DNA of 64,000 nt from a virus: positions 124,001 through 188,000 of the IMG/VR virus record IMGVR_UViG_3300020202_000001. One strand, 5' to 3'. Under the pieces are notes generated by a model. That model searched no databases and was not told the DNA's origin. It saw nothing but the letters and a program-made list of their open reading frames with translations. The position numbers and the translations under genes are program-made. Below, one piece after another: positions 23,606 to 31,450 of the stretch. Position 1 is the first letter of the stretch. Each line of letters begins with the position of its first letter.

Positions 23606-24553
23606 ATGGCCGCGTTCATCACCTATCCGTTCGAGCCCGAGGGCCTGTTCCAGGGTCACGGCTACTCGGCGGCGCGGCGGGCGGTCCTCTGGCCGGTCGT
23701 CCTGCCGGCGCTGAAGGCCGCCGCCCGGCAGGCGGGCACGAAGTTCGAGAAGCCGGGGCTGGCGGTCGCCCACCAGACCCTGCACGACGTGTGGCGGTCC
23801 CGCATCAAGAAGCTCGCCTCGGCCGGGTGGTCCCCGGTGCGGGCCGACGCCGACGCGGACCCCAAGGCGGACGGGACCCGGTCTGCCAACTACCGGTTCG
23901 TGTGCGTCGCCAACTGCCCGCCGTTCGCCGCCCGTACGCGGCGGGGGCAGAAGGGCCACGAGTGCCACCGGTCCCGCGTCTGCCCGATGTGCTACGCCCG
24001 CCGCGTCGTCATCGAGCTGTACAAGGCGACCGCGTACGCGTTCTTCCCCGACGACGAGGGCCGGCGGCACCAGCGGGTCGGGATCGCCGCCTGCCGGCGG
24101 ACGTTCGACGTGGGGCTGAGCGAGCGCGGGGCGGACGGGTGGCTGCTGGAGGCCAACCGCCTCCGGTTCGCCGACGCCGACCGCGTGCCCACCGCCCGCG
24201 GGTCCGCCGTGCTCACCACGTTCGAGCCGCTGCAGGGCCAGCCCGGCCGCATCCGCATCGTCCGGTCCACGCTGCTGCTCGTCCCGCAGGCGATCGACCT
24301 CGACCCGCTCCGGGTCAAAGGCGACGTCATGGCGGTCGAGCCGGCCGAGGTGACGAAGAAGTCGATCGGGCAGGTGGTGTCGTGGGCGGCGAAGTACCCG
24401 CTCGGCATGATGTACGGGGACGCCCCGATCGCCGTGGCCCTGTACGAGGCGGCGGCCGCCAAGCGGGCGAAGATGTTCACGACCGCCGGCCTGTTACGCA
24501 ACAACCAAGCCCGCACCCCCGCCCGTGCGGCGGACGCGAGCCAGCTCGATTGA
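23606..24553 (+). CDS. Rep-like zinc-motif protein
   Basis: A 315-aa protein with its own promoter and AT-rich leader. Around residues 95-135 it has CVANCPP and then CHRSRVCPMCYARRVV, a C-x5-C-x2-C motif followed by Arg-Arg. This recalls the cysteine motif of plasmid rolling-circle replication initiators. Near the C-terminus, WAAKYPLGMMYGDAPI then KRAKMFTTAGLLR resembles the conserved end of such proteins. The central histidine pair (HxH) that binds metal in HUH enzymes is not visible; the matching place reads RIVRSTLLLVP. It could therefore be a divergent or nicking-deficient initiator. The upstream structured region would be a natural target. Identity is tentative. Confidence 0.5.
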   Translation: MAAFITYPFEPEGLFQGHGYSAARRAVLWPVVLPALKAAARQAGTKFEKPGLAVAHQTLHDVWRSRIKKLASAGWSPVRADADADPKADGTRSANYRFVCVANCPPFAARTRRGQKGHECHRSRVCPMCYARRVVIELYKATAYAFFPDDEGRRHQRVGIAACRRTFDVGLSERGADGWLLEANRLRFADADRVPTARGSAVLTTFEPLQGQPGRIRIVRSTLLLVPQAIDLDPLRVKGDVMAVEPAEVTKKSIGQVVSWAAKYPLGMMYGDAPIAVALYEAAAAKRAKMFTTAGLLRNNQARTPARAADASQLD

Positions 24554-24562
24554 CCATCACGC

Positions 24563-24868
24563 ATGAAGCAACTCTACCGAATCATCGAGACGGATGTGGA
24601 CGGGTGCGGCTCCGACGCCGCTTCCGGCCTGTACACCGACCCGCAGGACCGCGACCCGAAGGAGGTCACCGACGCGATCATGCGGGAATCTGAGGCATTC
24701 CTCGACCGCAAGCGCGCTCTGCGAAACGAGACCGACGACAACGCGGCCGACCGCGACGAAGAGGACGACGACGGGACCTACGACAGCGACGAGCTGTTCG
24801 AGGCCGTCGTCGAGGCGATCGGCCTCGCCCCCGTCGAGGACGTCCTCCTCACGGAGGTCGAGGTTTGA
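24563..24868 (+). CDS. Acidic small protein, 101 aa
   Basis: Starts 9 bp after the Rep-like gene. Strongly acidic (RDEEDDDGTYDSDELFE), with a short N-terminal alpha/beta segment (MKQLYRIIETDVDGC) and a C-terminal helix (AVVEAIGLAPVEDVLL). It may be a DNA-mimic-type regulator of its neighbour, but no homology is seen. The stop is followed within 20 bp by a dispersed palindrome. Confidence 0.6.
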   Translation: MKQLYRIIETDVDGCGSDAASGLYTDPQDRDPKEVTDAIMRESEAFLDRKRALRNETDDNAADRDEEDDDGTYDSDELFEAVVEAIGLAPVEDVLLTEVEV

Positions 24869-24883
24869 CCTTGGAGGGCCGGT

Positions 24884-24902
24884 TCTCAAAACCGGTTTTT
24901 GA
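24884..24902 (-). repeat. Dispersed palindrome, copy 4
   Basis: TCTCAAAACCGGTTTTTGA, exact consensus in reverse orientation. It touches the ATG at 24903 with no gap, leaving no room for a normal ribosome site. Confidence 0.85.
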
Positions 24903-25286
24903 ATGGCGAAGCGAATCCACCTGAGCAAGGCGGTAACCTCGCAGGAGTTCGCCGAGATGCTTACCGGCCTGCACGAGAACGTCACGGCGATGCTGTGCCG
25001 GCTCGTGACGGGGAAGGGCGAGTTCGTCGACGAAGCGCCCGTGCTCATCAAGCGGCTGGAACACACGCCGCTGCGGATCGGCGGCGATCTGCTGACCGCG
25101 GTCGAGCTGCACACGGAGAAGAACGAGCTGCACTTCTTCGTCGATTACGTCCACGACCCCGACGACCAAGCGATTCCGCAGGGCAACCCCGAGTATCGGG
25201 GCGAAGAGGACTGGTGGGACCTTCTGCAGCCCCTGCGGATGATCGAGATCCTGGAGTGGGCCGAGCAGGCCCCGGTGAAGGCATGA
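24903..25286 (+). CDS. Hypothetical protein, 127 aa
   Basis: The ATG directly follows a dispersed palindrome. The sequence is an alpha/beta mix (TSQEFAEMLTGLHENVTAML, then LTAVELHTEKNELHFFVDYV) typical of a small globular protein. No family is recognised. It overlaps the next gene as ATGA. Translation without a ribosome site suggests either a leaderless message starting near the palindrome or another initiation mode. Confidence 0.66.
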   Translation: MAKRIHLSKAVTSQEFAEMLTGLHENVTAMLCRLVTGKGEFVDEAPVLIKRLEHTPLRIGGDLLTAVELHTEKNELHFFVDYVHDPDDQAIPQGNPEYRGEEDWWDLLQPLRMIEILEWAEQAPVKA

Positions 25287-25741
25287 CGCAGGAGACAGGC
25301 ACCACCGAGCAGACGCTCGAAGCCGTGTGCGACGCGATGCTCGTCGACATGGACGGGCTCGCGCGGCAGGCGGCACCGAACGACGCGAAGCGACAGGACG
25401 AGCTGAAGACCGGCGAGAACCTGGGCACGTTCATCAACGTGCTCTTCAACGCCGACAACAGCATCGCGGACGTGCTCCGGCTGATCCTCAAGGCGGCCGA
25501 GGAGCCGTACTGGAAGGTCAACGGGTACTTCCGCGAACCGGACGGCGGGAAGCGGAACCACCTCGGCGAGGTCGCGTTCCGCGCCCCCGACGTCCAGACG
25601 GCCGGCGACCAGGCCTGGGAGCGACTGTGGGAGGCACGACTGACCTCCGCCGGCTGCACCTGGGTCTTCGACGCCGACCAGGTCGACCACCACGAGGCGA
25701 ACAGCCTCGAAGACGACACCGGCACCGTCCGGCGATTGTGA
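25283..25741 (+). CDS. Hypothetical protein, 152 aa
   Basis: Start overlaps the previous stop (ATGA), so the two are probably translated together. Helical N-terminal half (LEAVCDAMLVDMDGLARQA), then a beta-rich second half (PYWKVNGYFREPDG, CTWVFDADQVDHHE). No family is recognised. Confidence 0.66.
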   Translation: MTQETGTTEQTLEAVCDAMLVDMDGLARQAAPNDAKRQDELKTGENLGTFINVLFNADNSIADVLRLILKAAEEPYWKVNGYFREPDGGKRNHLGEVAFRAPDVQTAGDQAWERLWEARLTSAGCTWVFDADQVDHHEANSLEDDTGTVRRL

Positions 25742-25748
25742 CAACACC

Positions 25749-27278
25749 ATGAAGCAACACGTCCGAATCACGCAGGCCACGCAAGAGGGGACGATCCAGA
25801 CCGCCGAGGGCGTCCTCGACTTCGCCTCGGGCCAGGTCGCCCTCGACTTCGAGATGGCGGTCAACGCGGGGATGACCTACCGCATCCACCTGAACGACGA
25901 GAAGCCCGCCAAGACCGGCAAGGAGGACCACCTCCGGGCCGCCGTCGAGAACGCCGCCGCGATCAGCGACTACTTCCACTGCCAGAAGGAGCGGTTCCAG
26001 CGGTTCTACGACGAGCACGCCGACGCGCTCTCCGGGTTCCCCGGGATCTGGAAGCTGTGCGGCGACGCCGGCATCGCGCTGGCGATCGCCGAGCGGAAGC
26101 TCAAGATCGAGTGGGGCGAGGACGCCGAGTGGATCGACACGGTCCAGGCGTTCTCGCACCGCGTCATGTACCCGCAGCACGTCGAGGGGCTGCCCGCCCA
26201 CGAGTACCAAGGCGGCAACCACGACGACAAGTTCCTCCTCGCCCTGGCGGTGCGGACGATCGAGGACGCGAAGGCCGGGAAGCTCGACGGGTACTGGGAC
26301 ACCGACGAGGCGAACAAGTCGGGCGACGTCGCCGCCGACCACCCCGAGGAGCTGGACTCGGCCGAGCGGGCCGACCAGCAGCGACAGGTCGAAAAGTTCA
26401 CCCCGGCCGTGAAGCCCGGCCCGGACGACCCGTGCCCGGGCTGCTCGTACTGCGAGGGCTTGGGCGGGGACAAGCACGCGACCGGGCAGGCGGCCGCCCG
26501 GTGCCCCCGCTGTGGCGGCAAGGCCACGCCGGTCGACGTCGGCGCGGCGGTCGTGTTCAACGCCCGCCGACTCGTCCTGCTGATCCTCCGGCGGGCCGAC
26601 GTGCCGAGCACGTACGCGGGGCAGTGGGTGCTGCCGGGCGGCAAGGCGGACACGCTCGAATCCGTCAGCGACGCCGCCGTACGCGAGCTGAAGGAGGAGA
26701 CGGGCGTCGTCGCGTACGCGACCGGGCGGCTGGAGCGTACGACGCTCACGCCGGACGGCCGCCACCGCCGGCACTGGATTACCTGCCACCTCGACCCCGA
26801 CAGCCCGCAGGCGGAGAACAAGGAGCCGGAGAAGCACGAGCGTGTGTACTGGTTCAACCCGACCGCCCTGCCGGAGAACATGTCGGAGGACGACCGGCAG
26901 GCGATCCTCTACCTGACCGGGCCGATTACCCCCGGCCACCCGTACGCCGTCATCAACGCCGAGCCGGTGACGGCCAAGGCGCTCGTCATCACCCTGTTGG
27001 CGACCGTCTCCCTCGACGCGACCGAGGAGGAGCTGGCGAAGCTCACCCCGGACGAGCGGTGGGAGGCGGCGAACTGGGCGATGGCGAGCAGCCTGAGCGC
27101 GAGCGACAACGACGACGTCGTGGTGCCGCCCAAGCCGGCGTGCCTCGACAAGATCAAGGAGTGCCCCCAGCCGTGGGATCAACCAACACCGAGCAGCTCC
27201 GCAGCGCCTCCCGCATCAACACCGGACGGGTCACCAAGCCCGCCACCGTCGACGTCCCCGGACCCGTCGAACAGCTGA
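25749..27278 (+). CDS. Multidomain protein: unknown, zinc ribbon, Nudix hydrolase
   Basis: Residues 1-215 are an unrecognised domain. Residues ~229-255 carry CPGCSYC and CPRCGG, a zinc ribbon. Residues ~262-400 form a Nudix domain: the box at 298-320 (GKADTLESVSDAAVRELKEE then TGV) fits Gx5Ex7REUxEExGU exactly, so the metal-binding glutamates are intact. Nudix enzymes hydrolyse nucleoside diphosphates linked to another group, such as oxidised or modified NTPs, NAD or capped RNA; the substrate here is unknown. A zinc ribbon before a Nudix domain is the arrangement of NudC-type NAD/decapping enzymes, but the long N-terminus is different. The last ~100 bp overlap the next gene. Confidence 0.8.
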   Translation: MKQHVRITQATQEGTIQTAEGVLDFASGQVALDFEMAVNAGMTYRIHLNDEKPAKTGKEDHLRAAVENAAAISDYFHCQKERFQRFYDEHADALSGFPGIWKLCGDAGIALAIAERKLKIEWGEDAEWIDTVQAFSHRVMYPQHVEGLPAHEYQGGNHDDKFLLALAVRTIEDAKAGKLDGYWDTDEANKSGDVAADHPEELDSAERADQQRQVEKFTPAVKPGPDDPCPGCSYCEGLGGDKHATGQAAARCPRCGGKATPVDVGAAVVFNARRLVLLILRRADVPSTYAGQWVLPGGKADTLESVSDAAVRELKEETGVVAYATGRLERTTLTPDGRHRRHWITCHLDPDSPQAENKEPEKHERVYWFNPTALPENMSEDDRQAILYLTGPITPGHPYAVINAEPVTAKALVITLLATVSLDATEEELAKLTPDERWEAANWAMASSLSASDNDDVVVPPKPACLDKIKECPQPWDQPTPSSSAAPPASTPDGSPSPPPSTSPDPSNS

Positions 27279-27544
27279 CGCAGGAGCAGATGATCGTGCT
27301 GATCTCGCCCGGCAGCCCCTCGCCGGGCGAGATCGACTCGGACGCGTCGTTCGACGCGTTCGAGCGGCTGGGCGGCCCGTTCGGCGGCCGCATCCGGTTC
27401 GTCCGGGACAAGGCCGGTGACATCTGGGCCTGCGAGGTCCCCACGCGGCCGAAGACGCAGATGGAGCTGGAGGCGGACGTCGCCCTGGCCACGATGACGA
27501 TCATGGCCGGGACGAGGAAGCCCCATGGCCGACGCAACCCGTAA
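27173..27544 (+). CDS. Hypothetical protein, 123 aa
   Basis: Starts at GTG with AAGGAG ten bases upstream, inside the end of the Nudix gene. The sequence MGSTNTEQLRSASRINTGRV is followed by an alpha/beta region (QMIVLISPGSPSPGEID, RIRFVRDKAGDIWACEV). No family is recognised; codon bias supports this frame throughout. Confidence 0.62.
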   Translation: MGSTNTEQLRSASRINTGRVTKPATVDVPGPVEQLTQEQMIVLISPGSPSPGEIDSDASFDAFERLGGPFGGRIRFVRDKAGDIWACEVPTRPKTQMELEADVALATMTIMAGTRKPHGRRNP

Positions 27545-27671
27545 GCGGTGCCCGCACGACGGCGGCACCTGTCACCACAACTGCAAGCGGACGTGCTACC
27601 GGCAACGGGGTCAAATGCGGCTGACGCAGCCGCACCCCGGTTTCCGATCCACGGCCGCACATCCCCCGTAG
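27525..27671 (+). CDS. 48-aa cysteine/histidine-rich zinc protein
   Basis: A short gene starting at an ATG with GACGAGGAAG just upstream and overlapping the previous gene by 20 bp. It encodes CPHDGGTCHHNCKRTCYR near the N-terminus: four cysteines and three histidines within ~18 residues. Compact zinc motifs of this type occur in small phage proteins. The remainder is Arg/Gln/Pro-rich. Likely zinc-binding; function unknown. Confidence 0.6.
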   Translation: MADATRKRCPHDGGTCHHNCKRTCYRQRGQMRLTQPHPGFRSTAAHPP

Positions 27672-27688
27672 GAAGGACCCTGAAGCCA

Positions 27689-28306
27689 ATGGCTAAGAAG
27701 ATCAAGATCGAGAAGACGAGCAACAAGAAGAGCACCGTGCACGGCGTGCAGGTCACGATCGGCGGCATCCTGTTCGTGCCCGCCGGCAAGAAGACCTGGC
27801 CCACCCGCACGCACCGCGACCGCGCCGTCGAGAAGGTCGTGCAGGCGGTCATCGGGGCCAAGCCGCTCGACCTCGTGACGAAGGACCTGAACCCGCCGGC
27901 CCCGCTCAAGCCGCTCGGCAAGAGCAAGCCGGCGGCGAAGAAGGCCGCCGCCCCGGCCCCGAAGGCGGTCGGCACGAAGAGCGGCCGCGTCTCGGCGGCG
28001 AAGCCGAACAAGGCCAACAAGCCGAAGCGGTTGACGAAGGCCCAGGTCGCCGCGAACCCGGACCAGCCCTCGATCGACGCGGCCAACTCCGTCGACATCG
28101 ACGCGCTCGACACGGACGACGAGGCGGTGCCCAGCCCGGCCACCGACGCGGCGGCCGACGCCGCCGACGCGGCTGCCGCCGACGACGACACGCCGGACGG
28201 TGCCGCGCAGGCGATCGCCGAGGAGCAGGGCGAGCCCGAGGGCGAGCCGCTCGACGACCTCTCCGGCCCGAACGACGACGCCTCGAAGATGCCCGACGAG
28301 GCGTAG
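27689..28306 (+). CDS. Hypothetical protein with Ala/Lys-rich linker, 205 aa
   Basis: Starts at an ATG with AGGAAGGA upstream. Residues 1-75 look like a small folded domain (HGVQVTIGGILFVPAGKKTW). Then a Lys/Ala/Pro-rich stretch (KSKPAAKKAAAPAPKAVGTK) resembling histone H1-like tails leads into an acidic Ala/Asp-rich C-terminus. The basic part could contact DNA; this is inference from composition only. A strong promoter follows the stop. Confidence 0.62.
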   Translation: MAKKIKIEKTSNKKSTVHGVQVTIGGILFVPAGKKTWPTRTHRDRAVEKVVQAVIGAKPLDLVTKDLNPPAPLKPLGKSKPAAKKAAAPAPKAVGTKSGRVSAAKPNKANKPKRLTKAQVAANPDQPSIDAANSVDIDALDTDDEAVPSPATDAAADAADAAAADDDTPDGAAQAIAEEQGEPEGEPLDDLSGPNDDASKMPDEA

Positions 28307-28310
28307 GCCG

Positions 28311-28340
28311 TTGACGCGGTCCCCCGTCCGGGGGTAGTCT
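28311..28340 (+). promoter_or_regulatory. Sigma70-like promoter with C5/G5 palindrome in spacer
   Basis: TTGACG (28311-28316), 18-bp spacer, TAGTCT (28335-28340). The spacer contains CCCCCG-TC-CGGGGG (28321-28334). It leads to the gene at 28384. Confidence 0.65.
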
Positions 28341-28383
28341 TCCACAACTCATACACCGGCCGAGCCGGGAAAAGGACGATGCA

Positions 28384-28659
28384 GTGGCAACCAAGTTCAA
28401 GGTCGAGATGCACACGACGCGGGCGAAGCAACCCTTCAACGCGCGCGTGATGAAGGGCGGCAAGGAGATCTGGCGGACGAGCGAGGGCTACGAGAAGCGT
28501 GGCCCCCGCGACAAGGCCGCGAAGGAGCTGGTCGACGCGATCAACTCCGGCAGCCTGGCGACCGCCAAGCTCGTCGACCTCAACCCGCCGGAGCTGGGCA
28601 AGGCCCCGGCCGCCGGCAAGGCGACGACGAAGACGAAGGCCGCCGCCGCCTCGGCCTGA
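28384..28659 (+). CDS. DUF1508/YegP-like small protein
   Basis: A 91-aa product from a GTG start 43 bp after a strong promoter. Residues ~17-60 (FNARVMKGGKEIWRTSEGYE, then DKAAKELVDAI) match the layout of DUF1508/YegP repeats: a beta hairpin ending S-E-G-Y, then a helix of x-K-A-A-K-x-L-V. The family's role is unknown. The C-terminus is Ala/Lys/Thr-rich. A hairpin terminator follows, so this may be a single-gene unit. Confidence 0.6.
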   Translation: MATKFKVEMHTTRAKQPFNARVMKGGKEIWRTSEGYEKRGPRDKAAKELVDAINSGSLATAKLVDLNPPELGKAPAAGKATTKTKAAAASA

Positions 28660-28705
28660 CCCAACGGCTGCCGCCGCTTTCCCCGGCCCAGCCCCGCGAC
28701 TCGAT

Positions 28706-28738
28706 ACGCCCGGCCGGGACCCGTACCCGGCCGGGCGT
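28706..28738 (+). terminator. Hairpin terminator
   Basis: A 13-bp stem ACGCCCGGCCGGG with its complement and a 7-base loop, followed by GTCATTTT. It lies 47 bp after the stop at 28659 and just before the ATG at 28751. Confidence 0.8.
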
Positions 28739-28750
28739 GTCATTTTCACC

Positions 28751-29119
28751 ATGGCAAAGAAACCCCCGCGAAGGGTCACGTTCTGGGGCCGCAAGAAGGA
28801 CCCCGACGAGGACTTCAACAAGCCGCCGCCGAGCAAGGCGGACGCGCTCAAGCAGTGTGCCCGGATCAAGAAGAAGATCCAGGACGCCCCCAAGAAGGTG
28901 TGGGACAAGGCGTTCAAGTTCTTCGAGGACATCGACCAGAAGGCCAGCGAGATCGCCGACTCGATCAAGTCGAACGGCAGCGTCAGCGAGGGGCAGAAGA
29001 AGGCCCTCGACGGCTGGGAACGCGGCGTCGACAAGTGGATCGCCAACAACAAGCCGGCCGAGCCCGCAGAGGGCGACGAGGACGGCGAGGACGACGACGA
29101 AGAAGGCGACGAAGAGTAA
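28751..29119 (+). CDS. Hypothetical protein with acidic tail, 122 aa
   Basis: Starts 12 bp after the terminator stem. Helical (ARIKKKIQDAPKKVWDKAF, FFEDIDQKASEIADSIK) with a Lys-rich N-terminus and a ~20-residue Asp/Glu tail. No family is recognised. The stop overlaps the next start (TAATG). Confidence 0.65.
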   Translation: MAKKPPRRVTFWGRKKDPDEDFNKPPPSKADALKQCARIKKKIQDAPKKVWDKAFKFFEDIDQKASEIADSIKSNGSVSEGQKKALDGWERGVDKWIANNKPAEPAEGDEDGEDDDEEGDEE

Positions 29120-29682
29120 TGCCCGAGCAAGACGGAACAACCTCTCCCCCGTACCCCAGCCAGGTCACCACCAGCCCCGGGCTGTACCGGTACCTCGAAC
29201 TCCTCCGCGCGTGGGTGGTCGAGCAGCAGCAGGAGCTGGTGCCGCTCGTGCCCCGCAAGCACCGCCACAAGATCGACGACGAGCCGGGCTCCTTCCCGCC
29301 CCTGAGCGTGTGGGAGAACGTCAGCGTCGTCGACAAGTATTGGGTGCTGATGTACATCCGCAAGATCCGCGAGGGGTGGGACTACACCCTTCGGGAACAC
29401 GAGGACAGCTGGGACTCCAAGCTGGCCCTCCGCAAGCGGTTCAGCCTCCTGTTCTCCGCCATGCACATCCTCAAGGAGGCGTTCGTCGCCCCCGAGGTCC
29501 GTGAGATGCGGAACCAGCAGGCGGCCGACCAGCACAACGCGCAGATGCAGACCCTGGAGAAGCACCTCCGGGAGGTCCTGGTGCCGCCCGAGATGCGGCA
29601 GGACGCTGCGAAGGCCGAGGGCAGCGACGAGGGCGACCTCACCGACTGGTTCACGGCCGACGACACCGAAGACGAAAGTTGA
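29119..29682 (+). CDS. Helical hypothetical protein, 187 aa
   Basis: Start shares a base with the upstream stop, indicating coupling. Mostly long helices (YLELLRAWVVEQQQELV, DKYWVLMYIRKIREGWDY, HNAQMQTLEKHLREVLV) with an acidic C-terminus. No family is recognised. Confidence 0.66.
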   Translation: MPEQDGTTSPPYPSQVTTSPGLYRYLELLRAWVVEQQQELVPLVPRKHRHKIDDEPGSFPPLSVWENVSVVDKYWVLMYIRKIREGWDYTLREHEDSWDSKLALRKRFSLLFSAMHILKEAFVAPEVREMRNQQAADQHNAQMQTLEKHLREVLVPPEMRQDAAKAEGSDEGDLTDWFTADDTEDES

Positions 29683-29687
29683 CCCCC

Positions 29688-30920
29688 ATGCTCTTGATCG
29701 CAGTCACCATCGCGAAGCCCGTCGTCGACGACGCGGCCCTCCGCAACCAGTACGCGGCGAACCCGCAGATCCTCCAGCTCGCGCTGGCGAAGATGGCCCG
29801 CAAGGTCGTCGAGCACGTCCGCGAGAAGGACCAGTCGTGGATTCCGGGCGAGGTCGTCCTCGTCGCGGAGCCGGACTCGGACCGGCCGGTCGTCGTGCTC
29901 CAGCGGTCGCTGGACGTGGCGGGCAGCCTGCGGAGCCTCCCCAACACGATCATCGCGGCCACCAACCAGGTCGAGGCCCTCGGGGCGCTCCTGCACGCCT
30001 ACGAGACCGAGGAGGGGCTGCCGGTCGACCGGGCCGCCCTCCCGCTCGACGAGCGGCTCAACGCGCTGGTCGAGCACTACATCGAGCTGCTCCCCTCGGA
30101 CGTGCCGGCCGTCCAGCAGCACCGGCAGACCGAGCCCGAGCCCGAGGAGCCCCGCGACGACCTCGCGGCGGTCGACTCCGACATCCTCGCCCGGGAGCTG
30201 CGGCTGACGCGGCAGCACCTGGTCGACCTGTACGGCGTCGTCACCACGATCGTCGAGGAGGGCACCTACAACCTCTCGGACGACCAGAGCAAGGTGATCG
30301 AGATGTCGCAGGAGCACCTGATGGGCTCCGCGGCGAACGACCCGCTGTTCGTGCTCGCCGACCAGGCCGAGGCGGCGTGGAAGGCGGGCGAGGTCGAGGG
30401 GGCGATGAACGTCGGCTTCCCCGAGGCCCTGGAGAAGCTGCTCGCCGAGGTCCGCAAGGGCCGCCCCCGGCCGGAGGAGGGCCAGATCCTCATCCCGGTC
30501 TCGCGTCGGTCGTACGAGCGGCTGAAGTTCGCGGCCGGGGCCACCGGCATCGCGAAGAGCGTCGAGGCCCTACTCGACACGACGACCCAGCGGAAGACGG
30601 TCCCGACGTACCACGCGGACGGCCGCGGGCACGCCGAGCCGCTGGTGCCGGTCCAGGTATCGGTGGGGCAGGGTGTGACCGTCACGCTCGGCGAGAACGA
30701 CGACGTCGGCCCGCCGGACGTGTACGTCGAACGCCACCCCGAGATGTGGCAGGTGAACCTCACGCCGGACGGGTCCGACGTCCGGCTGGTCGCCAAGGTC
30801 CACGACAACGGCAAGCTCGTCGTCACCGACGCGCACGGCACCACACTCCTCGACGAGGACCCGGTGCCCGAGTCCCCGGAACCCGAACGCAATGAGCGAA
30901 GCGAATCCCCCGAAGCGTAA
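29688..30920 (+). CDS. Hypothetical protein, ~410 aa
   Basis: ATG at 29688 is preferred over an in-frame TTG at 29679. The N-terminal ~115 residues look like one domain (MLLIAVTIAKPVVDD), a linker of Pro/Glu follows, then a helical region (ELRLTRQHLVDLYGVVTTIV) and a final beta-rich domain near residues 310-395 (VQVSVGQGVTVTLGEND, MWQVNLTPDGSDVRLVA). The closing segment (NERSESPEA) overlaps the next gene. No enzyme motif is recognised. Confidence 0.68.
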   Translation: MLLIAVTIAKPVVDDAALRNQYAANPQILQLALAKMARKVVEHVREKDQSWIPGEVVLVAEPDSDRPVVVLQRSLDVAGSLRSLPNTIIAATNQVEALGALLHAYETEEGLPVDRAALPLDERLNALVEHYIELLPSDVPAVQQHRQTEPEPEEPRDDLAAVDSDILARELRLTRQHLVDLYGVVTTIVEEGTYNLSDDQSKVIEMSQEHLMGSAANDPLFVLADQAEAAWKAGEVEGAMNVGFPEALEKLLAEVRKGRPRPEEGQILIPVSRRSYERLKFAAGATGIAKSVEALLDTTTQRKTVPTYHADGRGHAEPLVPVQVSVGQGVTVTLGENDDVGPPDVYVERHPEMWQVNLTPDGSDVRLVAKVHDNGKLVVTDAHGTTLLDEDPVPESPEPERNERSESPEA

Positions 30921-31401
30921 GCAACACGAGACCCCCTGCGCGGCCTGCCCGTTCTCCAAGACGTGCAAGCCGTACGCCGACGACCGGGCGGCGCTGGGCA
31001 ACAGCAGCCCGTTCGTCTACGTCGGCCAGGCCAACGGCAGCTTCACCCTGCCGTGCCACTCGACCCACGACTACACCCAGCTGGAGGAGCGGCTCGCGGC
31101 CGCCCAGCCGGGCAGCGGGTGCGAGTGCGCCGGCGCGGCGATCTTCCGGGCCAACATCGGCCTGCGGTACGCCGAGCGGCTGCTCCACCTGCCGGCCAAC
31201 CTCGGACCCGACTCGCCGGTGTTCGGCTCGTTCACCGAGTTCGTCGCCCACCACTACAAGATCCCGATCGACACGGCGAACATGATCGTCCACGATCTGC
31301 CGCCGGACCTGTTGACCGCGATCGAGGTGAGCAAGGTGCAGTTCAAGGCCCGGGTGCAGCCCGGGTCGGTCATCATCGCGGGTCAGCCGAAAGGCGGGTA
31401 G
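30892..31401 (+). CDS. Cysteine-rich protein, possible DUF6283 relative
   Basis: A 169-aa protein with CAACPFSKTC at residues ~16-25, then LPCHSTHDY, then GCECAGAAIF. The spacing (a CxxCP-F pair, a later CH, then a Cys before a small hydrophobic turn) parallels the protein encoded at 33298, a better DUF6283 candidate. It probably binds a metal. The two cysteine-rich genes bracket the PAPS-reductase-like and methyltransferase genes, which hints at a shared pathway. The last bases run into a degenerate dispersed palindrome. Confidence 0.55.
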   Translation: MSEANPPKRKQHETPCAACPFSKTCKPYADDRAALGNSSPFVYVGQANGSFTLPCHSTHDYTQLEERLAAAQPGSGCECAGAAIFRANIGLRYAERLLHLPANLGPDSPVFGSFTEFVAHHYKIPIDTANMIVHDLPPDLLTAIEVSKVQFKARVQPGSVIIAGQPKGG

Positions 31402-31410
31402 ACTGGAGAT

Positions 31411-31429
31411 GCAAAAACCAGTTTTGAGA
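31411..31429 (+). repeat. Dispersed palindrome, copy 5 (two mismatches)
   Basis: GCAAAAACCAGTTTTGAGA, two changes from consensus, one of which breaks the central CCGG. It lies 7 bp after a TAGACT hexamer at 31399-31404 and 21 bp before the GTG start at 31451. Confidence 0.65.
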
Positions 31430-31450
31430 TCTACCGGACAAGGAGGTCCA

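Noticed and set aside
31399-31404. TAGACT as a -10 box for the PAPS-reductase-like gene
   Set aside because: No -35-like hexamer lies 16-18 bp upstream (TCGCGG), so it was not listed as a promoter.
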